From Devosia sp. (lineage in GTDB: Bacteria; Pseudomonadota; Alphaproteobacteria; Rhizobiales; Devosiaceae), in contig JADGNE010000026.1 in assembly GCA_015234425.1 (NCBI GenBank), positions 1 through 38,659 on the forward strand: DNA of 38,659 nucleotides, given 5' to 3'. Below the pieces are notes generated by a model, which was given only the letters and a program-made list of their open reading frames with translations, had not been told where the DNA came from and did no database searches. The position numbers were made by a program, and so were the translations under genes. Positions 6,983 through 14,786 of the stretch are shown piece after piece. How positions within the stretch are numbered: position 1 is the first letter of the stretch; each line of letters starts with the position of its first letter.

Positions 6983-8263
6983 TCAGTCGGCGTCCTGCCC
7001 GGACGTTTCCGCCGCTCGTCCCCTGAGATAGGAGCGTTCACGCTCGTTGCGCGTCATTTCCGCGGCCTTGAGGAAATCGAGATTGGCCTCGGTATGGCGT
7101 CCTAGCTTGCGCAGGAAATCCCCGCGCACCCCGTAGAACAGGTGATAATTGTCGAGCGTGCCGCTTGCAGCGATCCGCTCGATGATGCGCAGCCCCGCAT
7201 CCGGCCCCTCCGCCATCGACACCGCAACCGCCCGATTGAGCTCGACCACGGGGGAGGGCATCACCCCGGCGAGCACCCGATAGAGCGCGGCAATGCGCGG
7301 CCAGTCCGTTTCCTCAGCCGTGCGCGCCCGCGCGTGGCACGCCGCAATCGCCGCCTGCAGCGCATAGGGCCCGGTCGCCCCGCCCAGTTGCGTCACCCGA
7401 TCGAGCCCGGCCATGCCCCGGCGGATCATCAGCTGGTCCCACAGCGCCCGGTTCTGTTCGAGCAGCAGCACCGGCTCGCCCTTGGCATTGGTCCGTGCAG
7501 CAGCGCGCGAATGCTGGATTTCCATGAGCGCGAGGAGCCCGTGCACCTCCGGCTCGTCTGGCATCAGTCCGGCGAGAATGCGCCCCAGGCGCATGGCCTC
7601 CTCGCACATTTGCGGCCGCATCCAGTCCTCGCCCGCGGTGGCCGCATAGCCCTCGTTGAAAATAAGATAGAGCACGCCGAGCACCGCCGAGAGCCGCTCG
7701 GTCCGTTCCGCCCCGCCGGGCACTTCAAACGGCACCCCGGCTTCCGCGATAGTCCGCTTGGCCCTCACGATGCGCTGGCCGATGGTCGGCTCATTGGCCA
7801 GAAACGCCCGCGCGATCTCCTCGGTGGTGAGCCCGCCGATCAGCCGCAGGGTCAGCGCCACACGGCTTTCGGCCGGCAGGATGGGGTGGCAGGAGGTAAA
7901 AATCAGCCGCAGGAGATCGTCGCCGACCTCGTCGTCGAGATGCTCATGAATCGTGGTCTCGCTATCGGGCATGTCCTCCTCGAGGCTCCTGCCCATTTCC
8001 TCGAGCTTGCCAGCCGCCATTTTGCGGTGCCGGAAATAGTCGATCGCCTTGCGCTTGCCCGCCTGCATCAGCCAGGCGCCCGGATTGTTCGGCACGCCGC
8101 GGTCCGGCCAGGTGCGCAGCGCTGCCATCAGCGCCTCCTGGGCCAGTTCCTCTGCCAGCGAAATATCGCGTACGAGCCGCGTCAGCCCGGCAATCAGCCG
8201 CGCCTGCTCGACGCGCCAGACCGCACTGATGGCGCGGTCGGTCTCGCTGCGGTCGTTGCTCAT
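6983..8263 (-). CDS. ECF42-type RNA polymerase sigma factor with C-terminal TPR-like domain
   Basis: The 426-residue product is an extracytoplasmic-function sigma factor with a long C-terminal extension. Sigma region 2 spans roughly residues 12-85 (LAEELAQEALMAALRTWP, PGAWLMQAGKRKAIDYFRHRK) and region 4 roughly 125-180 (SRVALTLRLIGGLTTEEIARAFL, GQRIVRAKRTI). A DUF6596/TPR-like domain follows (YLIFNEGYAA near residue 205, then helical repeats to the end). This is the ECF42 layout, in which the extension is thought to regulate the sigma factor without a separate anti-sigma. Partners are usually DGPF/YCII-domain genes next door; none is seen here. ATG at 8263. Confidence 0.88.
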   Translation of the reverse strand: MSNDRSETDRAISAVWRVEQARLIAGLTRLVRDISLAEELAQEALMAALRTWPDRGVPNNPGAWLMQAGKRKAIDYFRHRKMAAGKLEEMGRSLEEDMPDSETTIHEHLDDEVGDDLLRLIFTSCHPILPAESRVALTLRLIGGLTTEEIARAFLANEPTIGQRIVRAKRTIAEAGVPFEVPGGAERTERLSAVLGVLYLIFNEGYAATAGEDWMRPQMCEEAMRLGRILAGLMPDEPEVHGLLALMEIQHSRAAARTNAKGEPVLLLEQNRALWDQLMIRRGMAGLDRVTQLGGATGPYALQAAIAACHARARTAEETDWPRIAALYRVLAGVMPSPVVELNRAVAVSMAEGPDAGLRIIERIAASGTLDNYHLFYGVRGDFLRKLGRHTEANLDFLKAAEMTRNERERSYLRGRAAETSGQDAD

Positions 8264-8329
8264 CGGGCCGCTCTTTTCTGGCCAATAGGAAACACCAGAG
8301 CATCAGGAATTGCTCGCGATCGTCAAGGG

Positions 8330-8367
8330 GCGGAACCGATGCTGCCGATGGGCAGTCCCGGTTCCGC
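8330..8367. other. Long perfect hairpin between two genes
   Basis: A 9-base outer stem (GCGGAACCG and CGGTTCCGC) encloses an inner CTGCC-GAT-GGGCAG stem. It lies between the stop of the coiled-coil gene (8427) and the start of the ECF42 sigma gene (8263), both on the minus strand. No T-run follows on either strand, so it could be a factor-assisted terminator, an RNA processing or stability element, or an operator. Confidence 0.5.
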
Positions 8368-8426
8368 GTTCACCTTCCAGACGAATGGCGTGCTTGCATT
8401 TCGACAGGGGCGCCAATGCGCTGCCG

Positions 8427-9620
8427 TCAGGGGGTAGCTTCCGGCTCGACGCGATCAAAGCGCAGGCCCGAAAGCGCGCAGTCAGGCGCATCGCCAATGC
8501 TCAGCCCTGTTTCGTCCTGCTCCACCGGGCAGGTCATGGGGAAGCTGGCATTGCCCATGCGTCCGGTAGCGTCCGACAGCACGAGTTGATCTGCCGACAT
8601 CGTATAGCGGCCCGACACCGTGCGGCTGAGGCGATCTTGCATGTCGAAGCTGCCGTCCTCGGAAAGGGCAAGCGAGATGCCATTGCCCTGTCCCTCGGCC
8701 AGAACCCTGTAGGTTCCGCTCGCGGCCATATCGGCTGGTGCATCGGATGGTGCAGCTGCGGTTGGGGCGGGAATGGCCTGCGCAATTTCGCCTTCAACCG
8801 CTTCGAGTTCGCTCGAGCGCTGGGCCAGATTTGCGGTCAGCTCCTCCACCTGCGGCTGAAGCGTCGCCAATTGCTGCTCATAGCCGGCAACATCACGCTC
8901 CAGCGCGTCGCGCCGTGTTTCGAGTTCGCTGACCTGGGACTGCAGCGTCGCGAGCTGGGCGCCTGCCGCTTCGGTCTGGGCCGAGGCATCGGCAAGCTGC
9001 TGCTGCGTTGTGGTCAGCTCGCTTCGAGCCGCCTGCAGCTGGCTTTGCGTTTCGGCAAGGCTGGCCGTGGCGCTCGCCGCTTCTGTCGCGATCTGGGCGA
9101 GATTGGCAGTGGCGGTCTGCTCCTGACGCCGGGCGTCTTCGAGGCGTGTGCCGACGTCATTGAGCTGCTGTTCGGAGCTGTCGATCTCGGTCTGGAGGGC
9201 AGCCTGGCGTCCGGCCAGTTCTTCGGTCCGGGTTGTGGCATCGGCTAGGGCCTTTTCGGCCGTGGCTGCTTCCTCGGTTCGGGCCGCCAGTGTCTCGGTA
9301 AGCGTATCGAGCTCATCCTGGCGGGACTGGAATGTGGCGGTTGCGGTTTCGAGCCCGGCCGTCGCCTCGGTGCGCTGGGCCTCGAGGGCAGCCAATTCCG
9401 TTGTCAGTGCCTCGATGGAGCCATCGGTTTGTTCGCGCTGGTCGAGCACGCGATTGGCCTCGTCGCGCTGGGCGGTCAGGGTGGTGATTTCGCCACTCAG
9501 ACGATCCGCCTCGCCGAAACTGTTGATCCACATGGCAAAGAAGGCGAGCCAGCCCGCCACGGCGATGATGAGGACGGTCAGAACGAGCGGTTCGCGCAGG
9601 CGCTTCGACAGGTCGGACAT
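8427..9620 (-). CDS. Membrane-anchored coiled-coil protein with C-terminal beta domain
   Basis: The 397-residue product has one N-terminal membrane helix (about residues 12-34, LVLTVLIIAVAGWLAFFAMW), then about 240 residues of alanine/glutamate/glutamine-rich heptads predicted to form a long periplasmic coiled coil. A short Pro/Ala linker (IPAPTAAAPSDAPA) and a C-terminal domain of about 95 residues follow. That domain has two cysteines (CPVEQ and DCALSG) that could form a disulfide. ATG at 9620 is preceded by GGGGGAAGCC, a strong ribosome binding site; the frame extends further upstream without one. A spacer or sensor role between membrane and cell wall is plausible, but no function is known to me. 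Confidence 0.72.
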   Translation of the reverse strand: MSDLSKRLREPLVLTVLIIAVAGWLAFFAMWINSFGEADRLSGEITTLTAQRDEANRVLDQREQTDGSIEALTTELAALEAQRTEATAGLETATATFQSRQDELDTLTETLAARTEEAATAEKALADATTRTEELAGRQAALQTEIDSSEQQLNDVGTRLEDARRQEQTATANLAQIATEAASATASLAETQSQLQAARSELTTTQQQLADASAQTEAAGAQLATLQSQVSELETRRDALERDVAGYEQQLATLQPQVEELTANLAQRSSELEAVEGEIAQAIPAPTAAAPSDAPADMAASGTYRVLAEGQGNGISLALSEDGSFDMQDRLSRTVSGRYTMSADQLVLSDATGRMGNASFPMTCPVEQDETGLSIGDAPDCALSGLRFDRVEPEATP

Positions 9621-9707
9621 GTTGGCTTCCCCCAATGGTTGCTTAGGCAAACGTGCAGGCGCTTGCACGGTTCCGAGCCTAGCTGATCATGGGGAATGCG
9701 CCATGGC

Positions 9708-9739
9708 AAAAGCCCCGCGCTGGTGAGCGCGGGGCTTTT
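9708..9739. terminator. Bidirectional rho-independent terminator below ctrA
   Basis: AAAAGCCCCGCGC and GCGCGGGGCTTTT form a perfect 13-base stem around a short loop, with A-run and T-run built into the two arms. It lies 30 bases beyond the ctrA stop and isolates ctrA from the coiled-coil gene. Confidence 0.92.
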
Positions 9740-9768
9740 GAAATTCGTGAGTGGCCTTGAGTGTGGGA

Positions 9769-10476
9769 TCAGGCGACGTTTTCGCTGTAGCCTTCGTCCG
9801 CGTCGGGCTCGCGCAGCACATAGCCGCGGCCCCAGACGGTTTCGATGTAGTTCTTGCCGCCGGTCGCAACAGAGAGCTTCTTGCGCAGCTTGCAGATGAA
9901 CACGTCGATGATCTTGAGTTCGGGCTCGTCCATGCCACCATAAAGATGGTTGAGGAACATTTCCTTGGTCAGCGTCGTACCCTTGCGGAGCGAAAGCAGC
10001 TCCAGCATCTGGTATTCCTTGCCCGTCAGGTGCACCCGTGCGCCCTGGACTTCGACGGTCTTGGTGTCGAGGTTGACCATCAGATCGCCCGTCGAAATCA
10101 CCGACTGGGCATGGCCCTTCGAGCGACGGACGATGGCGTGGATGCGGGCCACGAGTTCGTCCTTGTGGAACGGCTTGGTCATGTAGTCGTCGGCACCGAA
10201 GCCGAGACCGCGAACCTTGTCCTCAATGCCGGCGAGGCCGGAGAGGATCAGGATTGGTGTCTGGACCTTGGCCACGCGCAGCGTGCGCAGCACCTCGTAC
10301 CCGCTCATGTCGGGGAGGTTAAGGTCGAGCAAAATGATATCGTAGTCGTATAGTTTACCGAGATCGACGCCTTCCTCACCCAGATCGGTGGTGTAGACGT
10401 TAAAACTTTCGGACTTGAGCATCAGTTCGATGCTCTGCGCAGTCGCGCTATCGTCCTCAATAAGGAGTACCCGCAT
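9769..10476 (-). CDS. ctrA: Cell-cycle master response regulator CtrA
   Basis: CtrA is an OmpR-family DNA-binding regulator that controls division, flagellar and other polar genes in alphaproteobacteria; in Caulobacter it also silences the replication origin. The 235-residue product has an N-terminal receiver (acidic pair in LLIEDD, phosphoacceptor D51 in [11 protein letters not shown], conserved Lys in YMTKPF). A C-terminal winged helix follows, with [17 protein letters not shown] and [13 protein letters not shown], and [10 protein letters not shown] near the end. ATG at 10476 is preceded by AGGGGAATATA. The C-terminus ends in valine-alanine; terminal hydrophobic residues are used for ClpXP recognition of CtrA in Caulobacter. 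It is monocistronic with its own terminator and a complex upstream region. Confidence 0.97.
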   Translation of the reverse strand: MRVLLIEDDSATAQSIELMLKSESFNVYTTDLGEEGVDLGKLYDYDIILLDLNLPDMSGYEVLRTLRVAKVQTPILILSGLAGIEDKVRGLGFGADDYMTKPFHKDELVARIHAIVRRSKGHAQSVISTGDLMVNLDTKTVEVQGARVHLTGKEYQMLELLSLRKGTTLTKEMFLNHLYGGMDEPELKIIDVFICKLRKKLSVATGGKNYIETVWGRGYVLREPDADEGYSENVA

Positions 10477-10583
10477 TATATTCCCCTTGTCATTCGTTCC
10501 TGCTGGAACCCGCGCTACGGAGGACAAGCACGCCCATCGCGCCCCAACCCTACTGGATATGACTGAAGCCTAAGCCCTAATAG

Positions 10584-10697
10584 TTAACAAAGTTTAATTC
10601 CGTTCGGCAATACGCAAAGGTAGGTAAGGTGAATTAAGTCTAAATCGTTGAAAATTCGAGATAAATTAGCTGAAAATTTCTTAATCTAACACATTAA
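10584..10697. promoter_or_regulatory. TTAA half-site array upstream of ctrA
   Basis: Five TTAA tetramers occur in 114 A/T-rich bases (10584, 10594, 10634, 10681, 10694). One pair is spaced by 6 bases. Another is spaced by 9 within the inverted repeat TCTTAAT-N7-ATTAAGA. CtrA binds TTAA-N7-TTAA, so these are near-consensus candidates for autoregulation. The region lies between ctrA (minus) and fliI (plus). None has the exact N7 spacing. Confidence 0.5.
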
Positions 10698-10712
10698 GAA
10701 GGTATTGCAAAC

Positions 10713-10855
10713 GACTCCCGGGACTCAAGCAATCCGGCCCTTTGCAGCCAAATCGAGGCCTGTGGACAGAAATCCCACCGAAAGGCCAATCGATCAGCAG
10801 ATAGCGAAAAATGGTAAACATTCGGTTATCTTCCGATTCGAAGGCCCGACGATTC
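10713..10855. promoter_or_regulatory. Cluster of four GANTC (CcrM) methylation sites
   Basis: GACTC at 10713 and 10722, and GATTC at 10835 and 10851, lie in the ctrA/fliI intergenic region. GANTC is methylated by CcrM, and in Caulobacter its methylation state at the ctrA promoter tunes GcrA-dependent transcription. Four sites in 143 bases is well above chance, where about 0.6 would be expected. A further TTAA (10880) lies close to the fliI start. The other 428 bases of this gap hold no recognisable gene. Confidence 0.55.
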
Positions 10856-10904
10856 GACCTCCGTCGGAAACCATATGCGTTAACCCCTAGGATTGCGGAC
10901 GCCC

Positions 10905-12233
10905 ATGAAGGCGCTGATCTCGGCTATCGATGCCATAGACGATGTCGAGGTTTTCGGCCGCGTCAAATCCGTGCAGGGACTCCTGATCGAGGTGGTCGGC
11001 CCCGTGCGCGAACTGCGCGTTGGCGGCCGGGTCATGATCGAGGGCGCCGAGGGTGGCACGCTCGCGGCCGAGATCATCGGTTTCCGCGACGGCCACGCGC
11101 TCTGCCTTCCCTTTGGCGAGCTCAGCGGCGTTCGCCTCGGCTGCAGGGCCGTGTTCAAGCGTCATGACGGCTCGGTCAATCCCGCCATGAGCTGGCTGGG
11201 GCGGACCATCAATGCAAATGGCGAACCCATTGATGGTCTGGGCCCCCTCGCGCGCGGCGCGCGTGCCTATCCCTTGCGCCAATCGCCTCTCGCCGCCCAC
11301 GACCGTGTCCGTGTCGGTGATCCCCTTGATCTTGGCGTGCGCACGCTCAACACCTTCACCACGCTCTGCGAAGGTCAGCGCATGGGCATCTTTGCCGGCT
11401 CCGGCGTCGGCAAGTCCGTTCTCATGTCCATGCTGGCGCGCAACACCAATGTCGACGTCTCGGTCATTGGCCTCATCGGCGAGCGCGGCCGCGAGGTGCA
11501 TGAGTTCATCCAGGAATATCTGGGCGAGGAGGGTCTCAAGCGCGCTGTGGTTGTCGTCGCCACGTCGGACGAGGCTGCGCTCATGCGCCGGCAGGCAGCC
11601 TATATCTCGCTCTCGCTCTCGGAGTTTTTTCGGGACGAGGGCAAGCGCGTCCTCTGCATGATGGACAGCCTTACCCGCTTTGCCATGGCGCAGCGTGAAA
11701 TCGGGCTTTCCATTGGCGAACCCCCCACAGCCAAGGGTTATCCACCGACCGTTTTCACTGAATTGCCCCGTCTTCTCGAGCGTGCCGGCCCTGGCACGCC
11801 TTCTACCGGTTCTATTACCGGACTTTTTACCGTTTTGGTGGAAGGTGATGATCACAATGAGCCCATTGCGGACGCCGTACGCGGTATTCTTGATGGGCAC
11901 ATCGTGATGGAGCGCGGTATTGCCGAACGGGGACGCTACCCCGCGGTGAACGTGCTTCGGTCCATCTCGCGCACCATGCCAGGGTGTGTTCCGGCCGATT
12001 TTCGGCCGGTTCTGGCGCGTGCGAGGGAGCTCATGTCCATTTATTCGGACATGGAGGAGCTGATCCGGCTGGGGGCTTACCGCAAAGGGTCAGATCCGAA
12101 GGTGGACCGTGCCATCGCCATCAATCCCACGCTGGAGGCTTTTTTGAGCCAGCAGAGGGAGGAAACGACGACGATTGCGGAGGGCTATGAACGCCTCCGT
12201 CAAATCATCGCCGAGGCTGATGCGCAGGTCTGA
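10905..12233 (+). CDS. fliI: Flagellar type III export ATPase FliI
   Basis: FliI is the hexameric cytoplasmic ATPase that helps unfold and deliver substrates to the flagellar export gate. The 442-residue product has an N-terminal beta-barrel part, Walker A GSGVGKS (about residues 166-172), GERGREV, Walker [20 protein letters not shown] and the family motif [11 protein letters not shown], and shows full identity to FliI rather than to F1 ATPase. ATG at 10905 is used; the frame also contains TTG at 10893, but AGGA lies at a better distance from the ATG. fliJ follows 56 bases downstream. It is divergent from ctrA, whose control region it shares. Confidence 0.95.
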   Translation: MKALISAIDAIDDVEVFGRVKSVQGLLIEVVGPVRELRVGGRVMIEGAEGGTLAAEIIGFRDGHALCLPFGELSGVRLGCRAVFKRHDGSVNPAMSWLGRTINANGEPIDGLGPLARGARAYPLRQSPLAAHDRVRVGDPLDLGVRTLNTFTTLCEGQRMGIFAGSGVGKSVLMSMLARNTNVDVSVIGLIGERGREVHEFIQEYLGEEGLKRAVVVVATSDEAALMRRQAAYISLSLSEFFRDEGKRVLCMMDSLTRFAMAQREIGLSIGEPPTAKGYPPTVFTELPRLLERAGPGTPSTGSITGLFTVLVEGDDHNEPIADAVRGILDGHIVMERGIAERGRYPAVNVLRSISRTMPGCVPADFRPVLARARELMSIYSDMEELIRLGAYRKGSDPKVDRAIAINPTLEAFLSQQREETTTIAEGYERLRQIIAEADAQV

Positions 12234-12289
12234 CGGCGGATCCGGAAGAGCCGGTCCGGAACTGACTTGATGTGTAAGGAGTACAGGTC

Positions 12290-12703
12290 TTGAAATCGCG
12301 CAGCGAGAGTCTCATCAGGCTCAAGAAGTTCACGGTGGACGAGAAGCGCCGCCAGGTCATGCAGATCGAAATGATGGTCGCTGACTTCGAGCGCATGGCT
12401 GCCGAGCTCGACCAGCAGATCGAAATCGAACAGAATAAGACTGGCATTTCGGATGTGGCGCACTTCGCCTATTCCACCTTTGCCAAGGCTGCATTGCAGC
12501 GCCGGGACAATCTGCTTGCCTCCGCCAACGACATGCGCGGCAAGCTCGAAACCGCCCAGGACGAACTGGCCGAGGCGCTCGAGGATCTCAAGAAGGTCGA
12601 ACTGCTCGACCAGCGCGAACATCAGCGTGAACGCGATGAGCAGAACAAGCTCGAACAGGAAGGCTACGACGAAGTCGCCCGCCTGCGCCATCGCGGCAGA
12701 TAG
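12290..12703 (+). CDS. fliJ: Flagellar export chaperone/stalk FliJ
   Basis: The 137-residue product is almost entirely charged helix (an antiparallel coiled coil), with the FliJ-typical order of long heptads and a Glu/Arg/Gln-rich end. FliJ is the central stalk that inserts into the FliI hexamer and escorts export chaperones. Its position right after fliI supports the call, since sequence similarity in this family is low. The start is TTG at 12290, selected because AAGGAG lies 8 bases ahead; no ATG fits. It is followed by a strong terminator. Confidence 0.88.
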   Translation: MKSRSESLIRLKKFTVDEKRRQVMQIEMMVADFERMAAELDQQIEIEQNKTGISDVAHFAYSTFAKAALQRRDNLLASANDMRGKLETAQDELAEALEDLKKVELLDQREHQRERDEQNKLEQEGYDEVARLRHRGR

Positions 12704-12730
12704 AATTTTTGGTCATCCGATCAAGGAAAA

Positions 12731-12756
12731 GGCCCGCCGTAAGGCGGGCCTTTTTT
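12731..12756 (+). terminator. Rho-independent terminator after fliIJ
   Basis: GGCCCGCC-GTAA-GGCGGGCC is followed by a run of six T. It is 27 bases beyond the fliJ stop and ends the fliI-fliJ operon. Confidence 0.92.
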
Positions 12757-12822
12757 GTTGGGTTCGGGGAGTGCGAACCCGACAACCCTTCCTGCGCCGG
12801 CGGTGCCGGGCAGTCGAGCCGA

Positions 12823-13863
12823 TTACATGGCGGTGTCGTTCACGCGCATGGCCGGGTCGGTGGCATAGGTCTCTTCGTTGTACTCGGGAGCGGCTTCAAG
12901 CTGCTCGCGGGTAAAGTCGGTATGGACCACGATATCGCCGTTCTCATTGGAGGCGAAGTCGATGTTGTCGAGGCCAACAGCCACGCGCTTCTGCCCGATC
13001 CCGAGGAAGCCACCGAAGTCGATCAGCATGGCTTCGATCTGGCCGGACTGGTCGAGCAGGATGTCGCCGACTTCAGCGATATCTTCGTTGTTCGGGCCGA
13101 TCACGGTTGCACCGGTGAGGTTATCCGTCGTCAGGGCCTGACGCTCGATCGTGGCATAGCCTTCACGCGGAACAATTCCACCGGGGGCGGCGGCAGTATT
13201 GTCGGTCGTCACCGCGGGAGCCATTGCGTCACCCGCCGGAGCAGGGGTCACGACAGCGCCAGGTGCCGGAGCCATGGCGTCACCCGCCGGGGCAGGGGTC
13301 ACGGCAGCGCCAGGTGCCGGAGCCATGGCGCCGCCAGCATTGACGTCAACCGGCTCATCCTCGGCCCAGACGAAGTCAGGGGTATTGGTCAGCGCGTCGG
13401 CCGTGGTGGGAAGCACCCAGCGTTCGGTATTGTCGGCTGCGAGAGTGAACTCCAGCGAGCCAAAGTCCACGGCGACCGACTTTTCACCGATACCCAGGAA
13501 GCCGCCGACGCCGATCACCACAGCGGTGATCTCGCCTTCAGCCGAGAAAACAAGATCGTTGATCGTGCCGATTTCCTCAGCATCGTCACCGGTGCTGGAA
13601 TAGACAGGCTGGCCCATCAGGCGCGAACCAAGATTGTCGGTGTCTGCGGCCACATAGCCGGCCGACATATCCCAAGGCTCGTTGATGTCGGTGGTCTGCG
13701 CGGCGCCGGTATTGAGATCGCTGCCGGTCACGCCATCGGTTGCAGCCGGAGCTTCAACCGCCTGGCCATCGGTTGCCGGAGCAGGTGTCGTCGTGGCCTG
13801 TGCGAAGGCGGACGACCCCATGAGCACAGCAATAGCGGTAGTGGTCAAAAGCGTGCGGATCAT
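12823..13863 (-). CDS. Exported protein with two PRC-barrel domains
   Basis: The 346-residue product starts with a signal peptide (hydrophobic core residues 6-16, cleavage near AFA-QA). A Thr/Ala/Pro-rich linker follows, then two PRC-barrel domains with near-identical cores: VIGVGGFLGIGEKSVAV in the first (about residues 110-130) and LIDFGGFLGIGQKRVAV in the second. They are separated by a Pro/Ala linker containing a tandem 17-residue repeat. PRC barrels occur in RimM and photosynthetic H subunits, and exported forms are common and uncharacterised in Hyphomicrobiales. ATG at 13863 has GGAG 7 bases ahead. It has its own upstream gap and is likely monocistronic. Confidence 0.8.
   Translation of the reverse strand: MIRTLLTTTAIAVLMGSSAFAQATTTPAPATDGQAVEAPAATDGVTGSDLNTGAAQTTDINEPWDMSAGYVAADTDNLGSRLMGQPVYSSTGDDAEEIGTINDLVFSAEGEITAVVIGVGGFLGIGEKSVAVDFGSLEFTLAADNTERWVLPTTADALTNTPDFVWAEDEPVDVNAGGAMAPAPGAAVTPAPAGDAMAPAPGAVVTPAPAGDAMAPAVTTDNTAAAPGGIVPREGYATIERQALTTDNLTGATVIGPNNEDIAEVGDILLDQSGQIEAMLIDFGGFLGIGQKRVAVGLDNIDFASNENGDIVVHTDFTREQLEAAPEYNEETYATDPAMRVNDTAM
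13221..13322. repeat. Tandem 51-base repeat inside the PRC-barrel gene
   Basis: Two direct copies of a 51-base unit (13221-13271 and 13272-13322) and a truncated third copy encode the linker GDAMAPAPGAVVTPAPA. The copies differ by only a few bases, which suggests recent duplication and possible length variation between strains. Confidence 0.85.
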
Positions 13864-14015
13864 TGTAGGCTCCAAAGGTTCATCGTTGACATGAACAGGG
13901 CCGTGCGGTGCTGGAACTTGCCGGTAAAAGCGCCGTGCGGCCCGTTATGGTTTCACAACGTCGCGACCCGAGCAGACGTTCCCGAGCAAATTTGCCGTCG
14001 ATTTTGGAACCATTG

Positions 14016-14055
14016 AAAAGGCCGGCTCCCGCGCTAAGACGGTGCCGGCCCTTTT
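14016..14055 (-). terminator. Terminator of a small transcript upstream of the PRC-barrel gene
   Basis: AAAAGGCCGGC (14016-14026) and GCCGGCCCTTTT (14044-14055) form a stem with a 17-base loop. On the minus strand it ends in GGCCTTTTC, so it can stop transcription that comes from about 14170. It lies 16 bases beyond the stop of an 18-codon reading frame. Confidence 0.75.
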
Positions 14056-14071
14056 CCGCCTCCCTGGCGGT

Positions 14072-14128
14072 TTAGTCGCGTCCTGCGATGGGCAAGAATT
14101 CGCGTTCTTGCCCACAGACACCACACAT
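14072..14128 (-). CDS. Candidate 18-residue peptide with CxxC motif, or part of an sRNA
   Basis: The frame reads MCGVCGQEREFLPIAGRD and ends in TAA at 14072. It sits inside a complete small transcription unit: an upstream promoter-like sequence (14178-14206), a consensus CtrA box (14221-14235) and a terminator (14016-14055). The middle of the frame is itself a 9-base perfect inverted repeat (GGGCAAGAA and TTCTTGCCC, 14090-14113), so the RNA may be the active product. No good ribosome binding site is seen (only GGGCGA) and no alternative in-frame start exists upstream, so translation is uncertain. The CGVCG motif could bind a metal. I do not recognise it. Confidence 0.35.
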   Translation of the reverse strand: MCGVCGQEREFLPIAGRD

Positions 14129-14177
14129 GTGCTGTCGCCCGGCAACGGACGCGCTCTTCGAGCGACAAGCCCACCAT

Positions 14178-14235
14178 AGCGTAAGTTCTGTGGCAGTTGA
14201 GTCGAACTCGGGTTAATGCGTTAAGCCATCGTTAA
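14178..14235 (-). promoter_or_regulatory. CtrA box and promoter of the small unit
   Basis: TTAA-GCCATCG-TTAA (14221-14235) is an exact TTAA-N7-TTAA CtrA site, with a third TTAA at 14213. Immediately downstream on the minus strand, TTCGAC (14206-14201) and TACGCT (14183-14178) are separated by 17 bases, like a housekeeping promoter. A GAGTC (CcrM) site lies at 14199. The arrangement points toward the small unit, not toward the acetyltransferase, whose stop codon the CtrA box overlaps. Confidence 0.5.
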
Positions 14236-14690
14236 TCGACGAGGATGGCGCTGTCCTTGTCATAGTCGCGCATCGCCCGATGCGGCATGCCGCCATCCAT
14301 GAATTCCGGGCCAAAAGCGACGAAGCCGAGCTTTTCATAGAGCACCAGCTTGTCCGACTGGGCTGTGAGGAAAAACCGGTCCCGGCCCTGCGACCGGCAG
14401 TAGTCCTGCGCCGCGGTGATCATCTTCCGCGCGATGCCCTTGCCGCGCCACTGTCCGTCCACAGCCACGCGGCCGATCTTGATGTGTTCATCCATGGCGA
14501 TGAGGCGAAGCGTGCCCACGACCTCGCCCTCCGCCACCGCCACGATATGGGTGGCGGTGAGGTCATAGCTGTCGTGCTCTTCTTCCTCGGGAACCTTCTG
14601 CTCCCAGACGAAGACGACGCGTCGCAGCCGGAAGGCGGCGTTGCACAATGTGGAAAAAACGGGTGCGCGAAGAATGGTGATCTGGTCCAT
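14232..14690 (-). CDS. GNAT-family N-acetyltransferase
   Basis: The 152-residue product (from ATG 14690) has the GNAT acetyl-CoA fold: an N-terminal RLRRVVFVWEQKVPEEEEHD segment, the central IGRVAVDGQWRGKGIARKMI with the Q/RxxGxG/A acetyl-CoA loop, and the C-terminal FFLTAQSDKLVLYEKLGFVAFGPEF. The segment order resembles ElaA-like predicted acetyltransferases, and the substrate is unknown. ATG at 14690 has GGAGG immediately before it, which is too close to be ideal; TTG at 14735 is an alternative in the same frame. The stop overlaps a CtrA box. Confidence 0.8.
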   Translation of the reverse strand: MDQITILRAPVFSTLCNAAFRLRRVVFVWEQKVPEEEEHDSYDLTATHIVAVAEGEVVGTLRLIAMDEHIKIGRVAVDGQWRGKGIARKMITAAQDYCRSQGRDRFFLTAQSDKLVLYEKLGFVAFGPEFMDGGMPHRAMRDYDKDSAILVD

Positions 14691-14786
14691 CCTCCGCTCA
14701 TAGCGCGCTACGCTTTTGGGCTCAATCGCCTTCAAGCGCCAGAGCGAGGCGCTGACACTCCGCCCGACAATCAGGCGGTCGAACCA

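Noticed and set aside
13945..14145. 66-codon minus-strand frame over the small CtrA-linked unit
   Set aside because: It starts on a TTG without a ribosome binding site and runs straight through the terminator hairpin at 14016-14055; the shorter 18-codon frame fits the transcript better.
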